Positions 1 through 7,393 of a stretch of 10,264 nt of DNA are shown piece by piece; within the stretch, counting starts at the first letter, position 1, and each line of letters opens with the position of its first letter. The notes below the pieces were generated by a model that saw only the letters and a program-made list of their open reading frames with translations, did no database searches and was not told where the DNA came from. The translations under genes were made by a program, and so were the position numbers. This DNA comes from an uncultured Micrococcales bacterium. Lineage in GTDB: Bacteria; Actinomycetota; Actinomycetes; Actinomycetales; Microbacteriaceae. The DNA is taken from the NCBI GenBank assembly GCA_903831585.1, contig CAIKYE010000201.1, positions 1 through 10,264 on the forward strand, written 5' to 3'.

Positions 1-31
1 CGGCAAGACCGTTTTCGAGCTGCGAGCGTAA
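1..31 (+). CDS. FHA-domain protein, 3' end only
   Basis: Only the last nine codons and the TAA stop (29-31) are in the window; they read GKTVFELRA. This short hydrophobic strand ending in Glu-Leu-Arg resembles the final beta strand of an FHA (phosphothreonine-binding) domain. In actinobacteria an FHA protein gene (fhaB/fipA type) normally lies directly upstream of pstP, and the stop codon is six bases from the pstP start, so an operon is likely. Identity rests on nine residues plus gene order, so fhaB is probable but not proven. Its expected role is to bind phosphothreonines made by PknA or PknB and recruit division or cell-wall proteins. Confidence 0.6.
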   Translation, partial: GKTVFELRA

Positions 32-37
32 CAGCGA

Positions 38-1291
38 ATGTCGGTAAAGACCCAGAGCTTTGCGGCCTCGAACGTAGGGCGAGTTCGCAAGAGCAACCAA
101 GACTCTGGTTATGCCGGCTATAACTTTTTCTTTGTGGCCGACGGCATGGGTGGTCACGCCGGTGGCGACATCGCCTCGGCAATAATCGCGCAGGGAGTCG
201 CAAGTGCAGATCGCGAATATGAAGACACCGACCAGGCGCAAGCCTCGGTAATCGAAGCGCTGCTGGCGGCCAATGAGAAACTGGCAACCACGGTGGTTGA
301 ACACCCCGAGCTAAAGGGAATGGGAACCACCTTCTCTGGGATTGTCTTCACCGGCGACCTGGTAACCGTGACCCACATCGGTGACTCACGTGTCTACATG
401 GTCAGCGAGGGCAAGGTTTCGCAGGTAACCACAGATCACACCTTCGTGCAGCGCTTGGTCGAGACCGGTCGAATTACGGCAGAAGAAGCTCTGACGCATC
501 CGCGCAGAAGTGTTCTGATGCGAGTGCTCGGTGACGTTGAGATTTCGCCCGAGGTTGACACAGAAACTTTCAAAGCCGCAGCTGGCGATCGCTGGATGCT
601 TTGCAGCGATGGGCTTTGTGGAGTCGTGCCAGACGCAATCATCAATAACGTTCTGCTGAATAAGTCGGTAGACGCAGAAGAGGCTGCCGCGCTCTTGGTC
701 TATGAGGCTCTCGAGCACGGAGCCCCAGACAACGTAACCGTCGTCGTGGTCGACGTGCTTTCGGCAGCCACGCAAAGTGAATACGTTACGCAACCGACGT
801 TTGTTGGTTCAGCCGAAAACGAAGTGGTAATCACCAACCGTCGTGGCAGTCGCTTGGTTGAAATCTTTAATCCGAGAATCATTCGCGACCTGCTTGTTCG
901 ACAGCCAAACGAAGAGGTCTTTGCCGTCGAGACCGAAGAGTTTCTTGAACGCCTAATGAAAGAGACAAAGAGCAAAGTTCGTTGGCGCAGAATTCGCGGA
1001 CTCACAATAATCATCAGTTTGATTGTGCTTGCAGGTTTTGTAGCAAACGCTGCCTATAACTACACGCAGACACGTTTCTTCATTGCAGAAGATAACGGCT
1101 ACGTTGTGATCTACCAGGGCATTCGCGAGTCTTTCGGCCCGCTCGTCTTCAGTCGCGAATATGAACGCACCGAACTTCTGGTCGACAGTTTGAACACCTA
1201 CCAGCAGCAATTGGTAGAGAGATCAATCAGCGGCGACAGCTTGATAGACATCAAGAACAAACTGGCGACTTTACTAGAGGTGGGCAAATGA
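38..1291 (+). CDS. pstP: PP2C-family Ser/Thr protein phosphatase PstP, membrane anchored
   Basis: Dephosphorylates phospho-Ser/Thr proteins and opposes PknA and PknB. The N-terminal PP2C domain (about residues 5-240) has every metal-binding signature: RKSNQD with D22, VADGMGGHAGG with D35-G36, HIGDSR with D116, CSDGL with D191, and GAPDN with D231. These correspond in order and spacing to the metal ligands of mycobacterial PstP. A cytoplasmic linker (about 241-317, with a TQPTF segment) leads to an RWRRIR basic patch, one membrane helix (about 321-341) and a roughly 75-residue extracellular tail. The 417-residue length is somewhat short for the family, mainly in the linker and tail. ATG at 38 has no clear Shine-Dalgarno but lies six bases after the FHA stop, so translational coupling is likely. 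The end overlaps the next gene by 4 bp. The only cysteines, C189 and C194, flank catalytic D191. Confidence 0.95.
   Translation: MSVKTQSFAASNVGRVRKSNQDSGYAGYNFFFVADGMGGHAGGDIASAIIAQGVASADREYEDTDQAQASVIEALLAANEKLATTVVEHPELKGMGTTFSGIVFTGDLVTVTHIGDSRVYMVSEGKVSQVTTDHTFVQRLVETGRITAEEALTHPRRSVLMRVLGDVEISPEVDTETFKAAAGDRWMLCSDGLCGVVPDAIINNVLLNKSVDAEEAAALLVYEALEHGAPDNVTVVVVDVLSAATQSEYVTQPTFVGSAENEVVITNRRGSRLVEIFNPRIIRDLLVRQPNEEVFAVETEEFLERLMKETKSKVRWRRIRGLTIIISLIVLAGFVANAAYNYTQTRFFIAEDNGYVVIYQGIRESFGPLVFSREYERTELLVDSLNTYQQQLVERSISGDSLIDIKNKLATLLEVGK
1277..1284 (+). promoter_or_regulatory. Shine-Dalgarno site of the SEDS gene
   Basis: GAGGTGGG lies at 1277-1284, with the GAGG core seven bases before the ATG at 1288. 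It is inside the last codons of pstP and supports this start, which overlaps the pstP stop in ATGA. Confidence 0.65.
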
Positions 1292-2676
1292 CATCTGCCA
1301 ACACAAGCACTGTCGCGATTGACATTCAGAAAATCGCCCGTGTCACGCCCCGCAAGCGAAACATTGAGATTTGGTTGCTGTTTTTTGCTTTCGGAATCAA
1401 CGCTTTCGAATTAGCGCAGATTCAACTCTCGACCATCGAGATTCTGACTTTTGACATTCTCACCTACTGGGCGCCGCTTGCGATTGCTGCCACAGTGTTG
1501 CACTTCATTCTTCGTTTCAGAGCAAGCGAAGCTGACGCATTGATTTTGCCGGCCGTAGTTCTGCTAAACGGCCTAGGCATCGCAGAGATTTACCGTCTCG
1601 ACTTGGCCACTGTGGCTGCCGGCGGCACAGAGGTCTTTGCCTTCAGACAGGTGATTTGGACGGTCGTTGCCATCGCCGCCGCGAGCGCGGTTGTGTTGTT
1701 CGTTCGTTCGCACCTGTTTCTTCGCCGCTACGTATACATCTCTATGGTTATCGGTCTCGTGCTGCTCATCTCGCCCGCCCTGCCCTTCATTGGCACCAGC
1801 ATCAACGGCGCCCAGCTCTGGATCTCTATCGCTGGGCTCACCTTTCAGCCTGGCGAGCTAGCCAAGATTGCTCTCACTATCTTCTTCGCCGGCTACCTGG
1901 TGACCCGAAGAGACTCGCTCGCAGTGGTTGGCCGCCGTTTTGTTGGCATTCAGCTGCCCCGAGCCCGCGAACTAGGCCCAATTCTGGCAATCTGGGCGGT
2001 TAGCCTGCTCGTGCTGGTGAGCCAGCGCGACCTCGGCACATCGCTGCTCTATTTCGGGCTCTTCTTGGTCATGATCTATGTGGCCACCGGCAGAGCAATC
2101 TACGTTGTGGTTGGCCTCGGCATGTTCGCCTCGGGCGCTCTGCTTGCCAGTCGAATCATGGATTACGTTGGCGGACGATTCGACTCTTGGTTGAACCCGT
2201 TCGACCCAAAGTTCTATGACGCCGCTGGTGGAAGCTACCAGCTGGTGCAGGGTCTTTTTGGGCTAGCTCACGGCAGCGTCCTCGGCACCGGTCTCGGCGG
2301 TGGAGTTCCACAATTGGTGCCGCTGGCAGAGAGCGACTTCATCATCGCCTCTCTCGGCGAAGAGTTGGGCCTGGCCGGCATGTTTGCGATTCTCGCTCTC
2401 TACCTTCTGATTGTTTCTCGCGGACTTCGAGTTGCGTTTAATCACAATGACGACTTCAGTAAGTTGCTAACTCTTGGTCTGAGTTTCGTAATTGCCTTGC
2501 AAACTTTTATCGTTATCGGTGGCGTAACCCGAGTTGTTCCGCTGACCGGTCTAACCACACCGTTTCTTGCCGCCGGTGGCTCGTCTCTTCTTGCCAACTG
2601 GATCATCATCGGCTTGCTGCTGAGAATCTCTGACACCGCCGATTCACGTGAGCGAAGCGGGGTGAGTTCCTTTTGA
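1288..2676 (+). CDS. rodA: SEDS-family peptidoglycan glycosyltransferase (FtsW/RodA/SpoVE)
   Basis: Polytopic membrane enzyme that polymerises lipid II into glycan strands, working with a class B penicillin-binding protein; the partner is encoded immediately downstream. The 462 residues contain about ten or more hydrophobic helices after a cytoplasmic N-terminus. SEDS signatures include NGAQLWISI then FQPGELAKI (about 173-193), SQRDLGTSLL (245-254), YQLVQGLFGLAHG (317-329), GTGLGGG (333-339), and AESDFIIASLGEELG (347-361). D350 in that last loop matches the conserved, probably catalytic Asp of the family. The C-terminal signature TGLTTPFLAAGGSS (420-433) is intact. By position it is the rodA orthologue of the mycobacterial cluster, but FtsW and RodA paralogues are hard to tell apart from one sequence; many Microbacteriaceae annotations call it FtsW. 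It overlaps pstP (ATGA) and pbpA (TTGA). Confidence 0.93.
   Translation: MTSANTSTVAIDIQKIARVTPRKRNIEIWLLFFAFGINAFELAQIQLSTIEILTFDILTYWAPLAIAATVLHFILRFRASEADALILPAVVLLNGLGIAEIYRLDLATVAAGGTEVFAFRQVIWTVVAIAAASAVVLFVRSHLFLRRYVYISMVIGLVLLISPALPFIGTSINGAQLWISIAGLTFQPGELAKIALTIFFAGYLVTRRDSLAVVGRRFVGIQLPRARELGPILAIWAVSLLVLVSQRDLGTSLLYFGLFLVMIYVATGRAIYVVVGLGMFASGALLASRIMDYVGGRFDSWLNPFDPKFYDAAGGSYQLVQGLFGLAHGSVLGTGLGGGVPQLVPLAESDFIIASLGEELGLAGMFAILALYLLIVSRGLRVAFNHNDDFSKLLTLGLSFVIALQTFIVIGGVTRVVPLTGLTTPFLAAGGSSLLANWIIIGLLLRISDTADSRERSGVSSF
2659..2666 (+). promoter_or_regulatory. Shine-Dalgarno site supporting the TTG start of pbpA
   Basis: GGGGTGAG at 2659-2666 sits six bases before TTG 2673. The first in-frame ATG is codon 13, inside the membrane anchor, so this site together with the TTGA overlap makes TTG the likely true start. 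Confidence 0.6.
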
Positions 2677-4124
2677 ACCGCGAACTCAAGCGCGTCGTTT
2701 TCGTGATCATGGCGATGTTCGTCTCGCTATTAGTTTCTTCATCGACAATTCAGGTGCTCGCAGCTGATGAACTCGGACGAGACCCACGCAACGTTCGCTC
2801 GGTTTATGACGCATACAAAACGCAGCGCGGTGCGATTCTGATTGACGGAACTCCAATTGCATATTCAGAAGCGTCAGATGACAACTTTCGTTTCTTGCGC
2901 ATCTATGAAAATCCGATGTATTCGGCCATAACCGGTTTCTTTAGTTTCTACCAGGGTGCCACCGGACTTGAGTCTTCGATGAACAGTTTTCTCACCGGCA
3001 AGAATTCATCGCAGTTCTTCGAACAGGTCAACGCGCTTCTAAGTGGCAACCCGGTCACCGGTGCGTCGGTTGAACTCACAATTGATCCGGTTGTGCAAAA
3101 GGCTGCCTGGGATGCGCTCGGCAAACTCAAGGGCGCCGTCGTTGCACTTGATCCCAAGACCGGCAACATAATCGCAATGGTTTCGAAGCCGGGCTTCGAC
3201 GCTAACCGGCTGGCCGTGCACGACGGCATAACTTCTGGCAACAACTATGCCGAGTTGCTAGCCGACACGAGCAGCCCGCTGGTCAATAAGGCCATCAGTG
3301 GCACGCTCTATGCGCCGGGCTCGGTCTTCAAGATTTTGGTCGCCGCCGCAGCTATCGAGAGTGGCAAGTACACGGCCGAGTCGACCTTGCCAAACCCCGT
3401 GAAATACAAGCTGCCGGGCACCAACACCTTCATTCAGAACAGCGGCGAGGGCAAGTGCGGCGGCAAGGCCACGGTGTCAATTGCCGATGCACTGCGATTC
3501 TCTTGCAACATTCCGTTTGCTCAGCTCGGAGTCGAATTGGGTCAAGAGGCCATTCGCGATCAGGCCGAGAAGTTTGGTTTCGGCAAGACCGTCGAAATTC
3601 CACTTCGTTCGACAGCAAGCGTGTATCCAGAAAACATGGATGATGCTCAGACGGCAATGTCTTCTTTTGGTCAGTTCGATGTTCGAGTGACACCCTTGCA
3701 GATCGCAATGATGAGCGCAGCGATTGCCAACAAGGGCAAAATCATGAAGCCGAATCTGATTGAGAATGTGGTCTCGGCAAATCTTTCGTCTCTGTTTGCT
3801 CCTTCGCCGCAGGAATATGCCTCACCAATTTCTGAGAGCACCGCGTCTGCGGTTCGCAATATGATGATTGATGCGGTCGCACGTGGAGTTAGTTCAAACG
3901 CCAGCATCAAGGGAATCACGGTTGCCGGAAAAACCGGTACCGCACAAAATGGCAAGGGCGAGCCTTACACGCTCTGGTTTACCGGATTCGCACCGGCAGA
4001 AAACCCACAGGTTGTTGTTGCCGTAGTGATTGAAGACGGCGGCGGTCAGGGTCAAGGCGGTCGCGGTAACACCCTTGCAGCACCGATAGCCAAAAAAGTT
4101 ATTCAGGCGGTGTTGCGAAAGTGA
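2673..4124 (+). CDS. pbpA: Class B penicillin-binding protein PbpA (D,D-transpeptidase)
   Basis: Crosslinks peptidoglycan outside the membrane and is presumably the partner of the SEDS enzyme upstream. The start is TTG, chosen for the 4-bp TTGA overlap and a good Shine-Dalgarno; the next in-frame ATG (codon 13) would cut into the membrane anchor (about residues 8-29). The region up to about 130 is the small N-terminal domain, and the transpeptidase domain follows. All three catalytic motifs are present: SVFK (nucleophile S217, K220), SCN (S277-N279) and KTG (K420-G422, continuing TGTAQ). The 483-residue length fits mycobacterial PbpA and is shorter than typical FtsI. The only two cysteines, C262 and C278, bracket the SCN motif region and could form a disulfide. 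A Gly/Gln-rich stretch (456-465) precedes the end. The stop overlaps the pknA start (GTGA). Confidence 0.95.
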   Translation: MNRELKRVVFVIMAMFVSLLVSSSTIQVLAADELGRDPRNVRSVYDAYKTQRGAILIDGTPIAYSEASDDNFRFLRIYENPMYSAITGFFSFYQGATGLESSMNSFLTGKNSSQFFEQVNALLSGNPVTGASVELTIDPVVQKAAWDALGKLKGAVVALDPKTGNIIAMVSKPGFDANRLAVHDGITSGNNYAELLADTSSPLVNKAISGTLYAPGSVFKILVAAAAIESGKYTAESTLPNPVKYKLPGTNTFIQNSGEGKCGGKATVSIADALRFSCNIPFAQLGVELGQEAIRDQAEKFGFGKTVEIPLRSTASVYPENMDDAQTAMSSFGQFDVRVTPLQIAMMSAAIANKGKIMKPNLIENVVSANLSSLFAPSPQEYASPISESTASAVRNMMIDAVARGVSSNASIKGITVAGKTGTAQNGKGEPYTLWFTGFAPAENPQVVVAVVIEDGGGQGQGGRGNTLAAPIAKKVIQAVLRK

Positions 4125-5443
4125 AACCTGAGGTAGGCCAGAGTTATGGCGGTCGATACAAACTAATCTCTCGCATCGCAATCGGTGGCATGGGTGAAGT
4201 TTGGCAAGCAAAGGACGAAGTCATTCTTCGCGATGTTGCAATCAAGATTTTGAAACCCGAGTATCTAAGCGACCCGAACTTTCTCGAACGTTTCAGAACC
4301 GAGGCTCGGCACGCAGCCCGCGTGAATCACGAGGGCATTGCAAACGTATTCGACTACGGTGAAGACTCTGGAAGCGCCTTCTTGGTTATGGAGCTTGTGC
4401 CCGGCGATTCGCTCGCCAAGATTCTCGAGCGCGACAAGAGCCTGCCGACCGACAGAGTCTTGGACATCGTTGCCCAAACGGCTCGCGCACTTTTTGCCGC
4501 TCACGAAGAGGGCATGGTGCACCGAGATGTGAAGCCAGGTAACCTGCTGATCACTCCAGAGGGCCACGTGAAGATCACCGACTTTGGCATCGCCAGAGTT
4601 GCGGATCAGGTCTCGCTAACCGCAACCGGTCAGGTGATGGGAACCGTTCAGTACTTGGCACCCGAACAGGCAACCGGCAAGCCGGCTAGCCCGTCAACCG
4701 ACATCTACAGCCTTGGCATCGTCGCCTACGAAGCCCTCGCCGGCAAGCGCCCGTTCACCGGTGACTCGCAGATGGCCATTGCTATGGCCCAGATCAACGA
4801 TGCTCCACCTGCGCTGCCTAGCAACATCGACCCCCGCGTGCAGGCCCTGATTCTGGGCTGCCTAGCCAAGAAGCCGGGCCAACGCCCTGAGACCGCGATG
4901 GTTCTAGCCCAGCGAGCAGAATCACTTATGAGTTACTCGCCCACCCGAGCCGTAACCACCAAGGTCATCACCCAGGCCAACCTTTCAGACCGAACCACCC
5001 TGATTCCAACCTTTGAAGAGCCGAAGCCCAAACAACCGATTGTTTGGCCATGGATTGCGGTTATCGGTTTGGTGTTGATCTCGGGAATTGCGATTGTGGC
5101 TGCCATGGTGATTGGGGCGGTCAGACAGGAACCCGAGCCGACCTTCACGCCCATTACCCCAAGCGCTTCGCCAAGCCAGACTGCTTCACCATCGGCAACC
5201 ACAGTGGTGGTTCTGTCTTCAGACGTGGTTGGCTTACCGCTTTCTGAGGTGACCCTCAAACTAGAAGCTCTAGGGCTTTTTGTCGAGGCGGTTGCCGGTG
5301 AAACTGTTGATTCTCTCGATCCGAAGGTGAACAGCGTTTATGACGCAGCGCCGCTTGGCAAAATGCCAACCGGAACAACTGTTCGTCTGCTTTACTACAC
5401 ACCTTCGTCACAACCGACACCGAGCCCTACTCAGGGTCAATAA
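4121..5443 (+). CDS. pknA: Transmembrane Ser/Thr protein kinase PknA with one PASTA-like domain
   Basis: Phosphorylates division and cell-wall proteins on Ser/Thr. The start is GTG, overlapping the pbpA stop. The kinase domain (about residues 13-270) has the glycine-rich loop AIGGMGEVW (20-28), catalytic lysine K42 (VAIKIL), HRDVKPGN with catalytic D136, DFG at 154-156, and APEQ at 180-183. The activation loop keeps two threonines (T167, T169), the positions autophosphorylated in mycobacterial PknA/PknB. A Thr/Pro-containing juxtamembrane stretch leads to a membrane helix (about 308-334). Outside the cell come a Ser/Thr/Pro linker (336-362) and one PASTA-like domain (about 363-426), then a PTPSPTQGQ tail. 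Mycobacterial PknA has no recognised PASTA domain, so this ectodomain is notable. The gene lies between pbpA and pknB, as in other actinobacteria, and the pair is probably co-transcribed. Confidence 0.94.
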   Translation: MKPEVGQSYGGRYKLISRIAIGGMGEVWQAKDEVILRDVAIKILKPEYLSDPNFLERFRTEARHAARVNHEGIANVFDYGEDSGSAFLVMELVPGDSLAKILERDKSLPTDRVLDIVAQTARALFAAHEEGMVHRDVKPGNLLITPEGHVKITDFGIARVADQVSLTATGQVMGTVQYLAPEQATGKPASPSTDIYSLGIVAYEALAGKRPFTGDSQMAIAMAQINDAPPALPSNIDPRVQALILGCLAKKPGQRPETAMVLAQRAESLMSYSPTRAVTTKVITQANLSDRTTLIPTFEEPKPKQPIVWPWIAVIGLVLISGIAIVAAMVIGAVRQEPEPTFTPITPSASPSQTASPSATTVVVLSSDVVGLPLSEVTLKLEALGLFVEAVAGETVDSLDPKVNSVYDAAPLGKMPTGTTVRLLYYTPSSQPTPSPTQGQ

Positions 5444-5444
5444 C

Positions 5445-5450
5445 TAAAAT
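5445..5450 (+). promoter_or_regulatory. Possible -10 box of an internal pknB promoter
   Basis: TAAAAT lies just after the pknA stop and would place a transcript start near 5457, leaving a leader of about 17 bases that contains the pknB Shine-Dalgarno. No recognisable -35 hexamer lies at the expected distance (5422-5427 reads GAGCCC). This is the only gap over 10 bp in the + strand operon. Confidence 0.28.
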
Positions 5451-5463
5451 AGAACGAACGACT

Positions 5464-5470
5464 GGGAGAG
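5464..5470 (+). promoter_or_regulatory. Shine-Dalgarno site supporting the TTG start of pknB
   Basis: GGGAGAG at 5464-5470, with its GGGAG core five bases before TTG 5474, is the clear ribosome-binding site in this gap. It supports TTG as the start; the encoded protein then begins MSENKRLIADRY, a normal distance ahead of the kinase domain. Confidence 0.6.
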
Positions 5471-5473
5471 ATT

Positions 5474-7384
5474 TTGTCTGAGAATAAGCGACTGATTGCT
5501 GACCGATATGAAATCGGCAGTCTAATCGGACGCGGCGGAATGGCCGACGTTTACGAAGGCATCGACACCCGACTCGGTCGCACGGTTGCAATCAAGTTGC
5601 TAAAGAGCGATCTAGCTAATGACCCGACTTTTGAAGATCGCTTTCGTCAAGAGGCACAGGCCTCGGCTCGCATGGCTCACCCAACCATCGTTAGGGTCTA
5701 TGACGCAGGTGAAGACATTGAATTAGATTCACGCGGCAACCAGGTTAAGCACCCTTACATCATCATGGAATATGTAAAAGGAAAACTGCTTCGCGATATT
5801 CTTCACGAACGTCGACTCTCAATTGAAGAGGCCGTCAACTATGCCAGCGGCGTTCTAACCGCTCTCGAGTTCTCACACAAGGCCGGCGTGATTCACCGCG
5901 ACATTAAATCAGCCAACGTGATGATTACCGAAAACGATCAGGTCAAGGTCATGGATTTTGGAATCGCGCGCGCGATTTCTGATTCGTCGGCAACCATGGC
6001 AAACACCGTTGGCATCATGGGCACAGCACAGTACTTCTCTCCAGAGCAGGCAAAGGGAGAGAACGTTGATGCTCGCACAGATCTCTACTCAACCGGCGTT
6101 TTGCTATACGAGATGCTCGCCGGGCGAGCGCCATTCAAGGGGGAGTCGGCCGTATCGGTTGCCTACCAGCACGTTAGTGAACCTCCGACCCCTGCCTCTT
6201 CACACAACGATCTCATTAGTTCTGAGCTCGACCAGGTGGTCTTGCACGCCCTAGCTAAAGACAGAAACGAACGTTTTTCTAGCGCCGAAGAGTTTCGCGA
6301 TCACCTGATTGCAGCTGCCAACGGTTCACCGCTGACCATAAGCAAACCTCTCACCAGCGTGCAAACAACCGTTGCTGAAACAGTCGCCGAGACGGCTGAA
6401 GCTAAGCAAGAAGAGCGCACCGGCCTCGATGAATTCGAGGCGCTGCTCGCCGCAGCTAATACTTCGGCGACCACCGTGATGCCAACCCATCCGGTTGAAA
6501 AAGAGAACCCGTCTGTCGTTGAAGAGCGAGTCGAGGTTCCGGTAGCCATCCAGCCGGTAGAAGATGTCAGCCTTCCGACCACAAACCCGTTTGCGGCCCT
6601 CGGTGTCGACATCAACGCCCCAGAAACCGCACCAACTTCGATTTCTCGTTCTGGTCGACCATCGGCCGGTTTGCTCTGGGGAGTCGGCAGCGGTGTGAGT
6701 GTCGTGCTGATCGGGCTTCTGGTTTGGCTTTTTTCATTCGGCGCAAACTTCAACTTCAACATCACGCCTGGTCAAAGCGGCATCGCGGTTACCGACGTTG
6801 TTGGCAAGAGCTACACCGAAGCATATGCATCGCTAACTAACTCAAAGCTTTTGGTGGTTAAGGTCTTCCAAGAGAGTGAAACCATTCCGCTCGATCAGGT
6901 AATCAGCACCGACCCGATTGCCGGAACCCGTGTTCCAGAAAACACCAGCATCACGGTTGTTGTCTCTTCGGGTGCGCAACTGATTTTGGTGCCAAGCCTT
7001 TTGGGCATGACAGAAGAACAGGCCAAGGTCGCACTTGGCAACGCCAAACTAAATATTGGAACAATCACGCAGGCAAACTCAGCTGCAACCGCGCTTGGCC
7101 AAGTTACGGCAACAGATCCGCTGGTCAACGCTCAGGTGGCTCCCGGCACAACCGTGAACCTGGTTATTTCAAACGGAAAAGTTTTGGTGCCTGATGTTCG
7201 CAACCTGTCAATCAATGACGCCCGTTCGATATTGACAGCGCCAGATGTTTCGCTCACGGTGACCATCACAACCAAGACCACCTGCACCGGCACTCAGGGC
7301 ACAATCGTTGTCGATCAATCCATCCCAGCGGGTTTGACCAACCAGCTTTCTGCGATTGTTTTGTATGTGGGTTGCAACAACTAA
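5474..7384 (+). CDS. pknB: Transmembrane Ser/Thr protein kinase PknB with three PASTA domains
   Basis: Central growth and division kinase thought to sense muropeptides or lipid II through extracellular PASTA domains. The start is TTG with a Shine-Dalgarno. The kinase domain (about residues 11-280) has GRGGMADVYEG (19-29), catalytic K41, HRDIKSAN with D143 (Ser146 where mycobacterial PknB has Pro), DFG at 161-163 and SPEQ at 189-192. In the activation loop T178 aligns with mycobacterial T173, but the T171 position is A176. A long cytoplasmic juxtamembrane linker (about 281-397), rich in Ala, Glu and Thr, is followed by a membrane helix (about 399-421). Three PASTA repeats follow, at about 437-500, 504-567 and 571-634. 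The only two cysteines of the protein, C604 and C634, both lie in the last repeat. At 636 residues it is close to mycobacterial PknB, with one repeat fewer but a longer linker. Confidence 0.96.
   Translation: MSENKRLIADRYEIGSLIGRGGMADVYEGIDTRLGRTVAIKLLKSDLANDPTFEDRFRQEAQASARMAHPTIVRVYDAGEDIELDSRGNQVKHPYIIMEYVKGKLLRDILHERRLSIEEAVNYASGVLTALEFSHKAGVIHRDIKSANVMITENDQVKVMDFGIARAISDSSATMANTVGIMGTAQYFSPEQAKGENVDARTDLYSTGVLLYEMLAGRAPFKGESAVSVAYQHVSEPPTPASSHNDLISSELDQVVLHALAKDRNERFSSAEEFRDHLIAAANGSPLTISKPLTSVQTTVAETVAETAEAKQEERTGLDEFEALLAAANTSATTVMPTHPVEKENPSVVEERVEVPVAIQPVEDVSLPTTNPFAALGVDINAPETAPTSISRSGRPSAGLLWGVGSGVSVVLIGLLVWLFSFGANFNFNITPGQSGIAVTDVVGKSYTEAYASLTNSKLLVVKVFQESETIPLDQVISTDPIAGTRVPENTSITVVVSSGAQLILVPSLLGMTEEQAKVALGNAKLNIGTITQANSAATALGQVTATDPLVNAQVAPGTTVNLVISNGKVLVPDVRNLSINDARSILTAPDVSLTVTITTKTTCTGTQGTIVVDQSIPAGLTNQLSAIVLYVGCNN
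5962..5977. repeat. 16-bp perfect palindrome with a (CG)5 core inside pknB
   Basis: The sequence AATCGCGCGCGCGATT is its own reverse complement. It lies in the codons just after the DFG motif (GIARAIS). The core is ten alternating C and G bases. Confidence 0.85.
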
Positions 7385-7393
7385 AAGGTTGTT
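7376..7393. terminator. Weak inverted repeat between the convergent pknB and pabA stops
   Basis: AACAAC (7376-7381) and GTTGTT (7388-7393) form a 6-bp stem around a six-base loop that contains the pknB stop. The stem is AT-rich and neither strand has a following T tract, so it is a poor intrinsic terminator. It is, however, the only hairpin I see between the two 3' ends. Confidence 0.22.

Noticed and set aside
110..130. PpiA Phe121 in place of the CypA tryptophan, as an unusual change
   Set aside because: The location in this list refers to protein positions within ppiA (- strand gene at 9125-9628), not window bases. Phe at this site is common in bacterial cyclophilins, so it is noted with the gene and is not a finding.
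386..793. 135-codon open frame on the - strand
   Set aside because: It lies wholly antisense to the PP2C domain of pstP, resembles no family I know, and is explained by codon bias of the real gene.
2640..2655. CGATTCACGTGAGCGA, resembling a parS (ParB) site
   Set aside because: It matches the canonical TGTTTCACGTGAAACA at only 11 of 16 positions, and the right arm is poor. CACGTG also occurs near 388, 3881 and 4565, about what chance predicts in 10 kb. A ParB ChIP-seq peak would change this view.
3430..3955. Several 60-105 codon frames on both strands within pbpA
   Set aside because: They are shadows of the transpeptidase domain, whose catalytic motifs fix the true frame.
6301..6765. 154-codon Ser/Thr-rich open frame on the - strand
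   Set aside because: It is antisense to the Ala/Glu-rich linker of pknB; its composition is the mirror of that low-complexity region and it has no supporting start signals.
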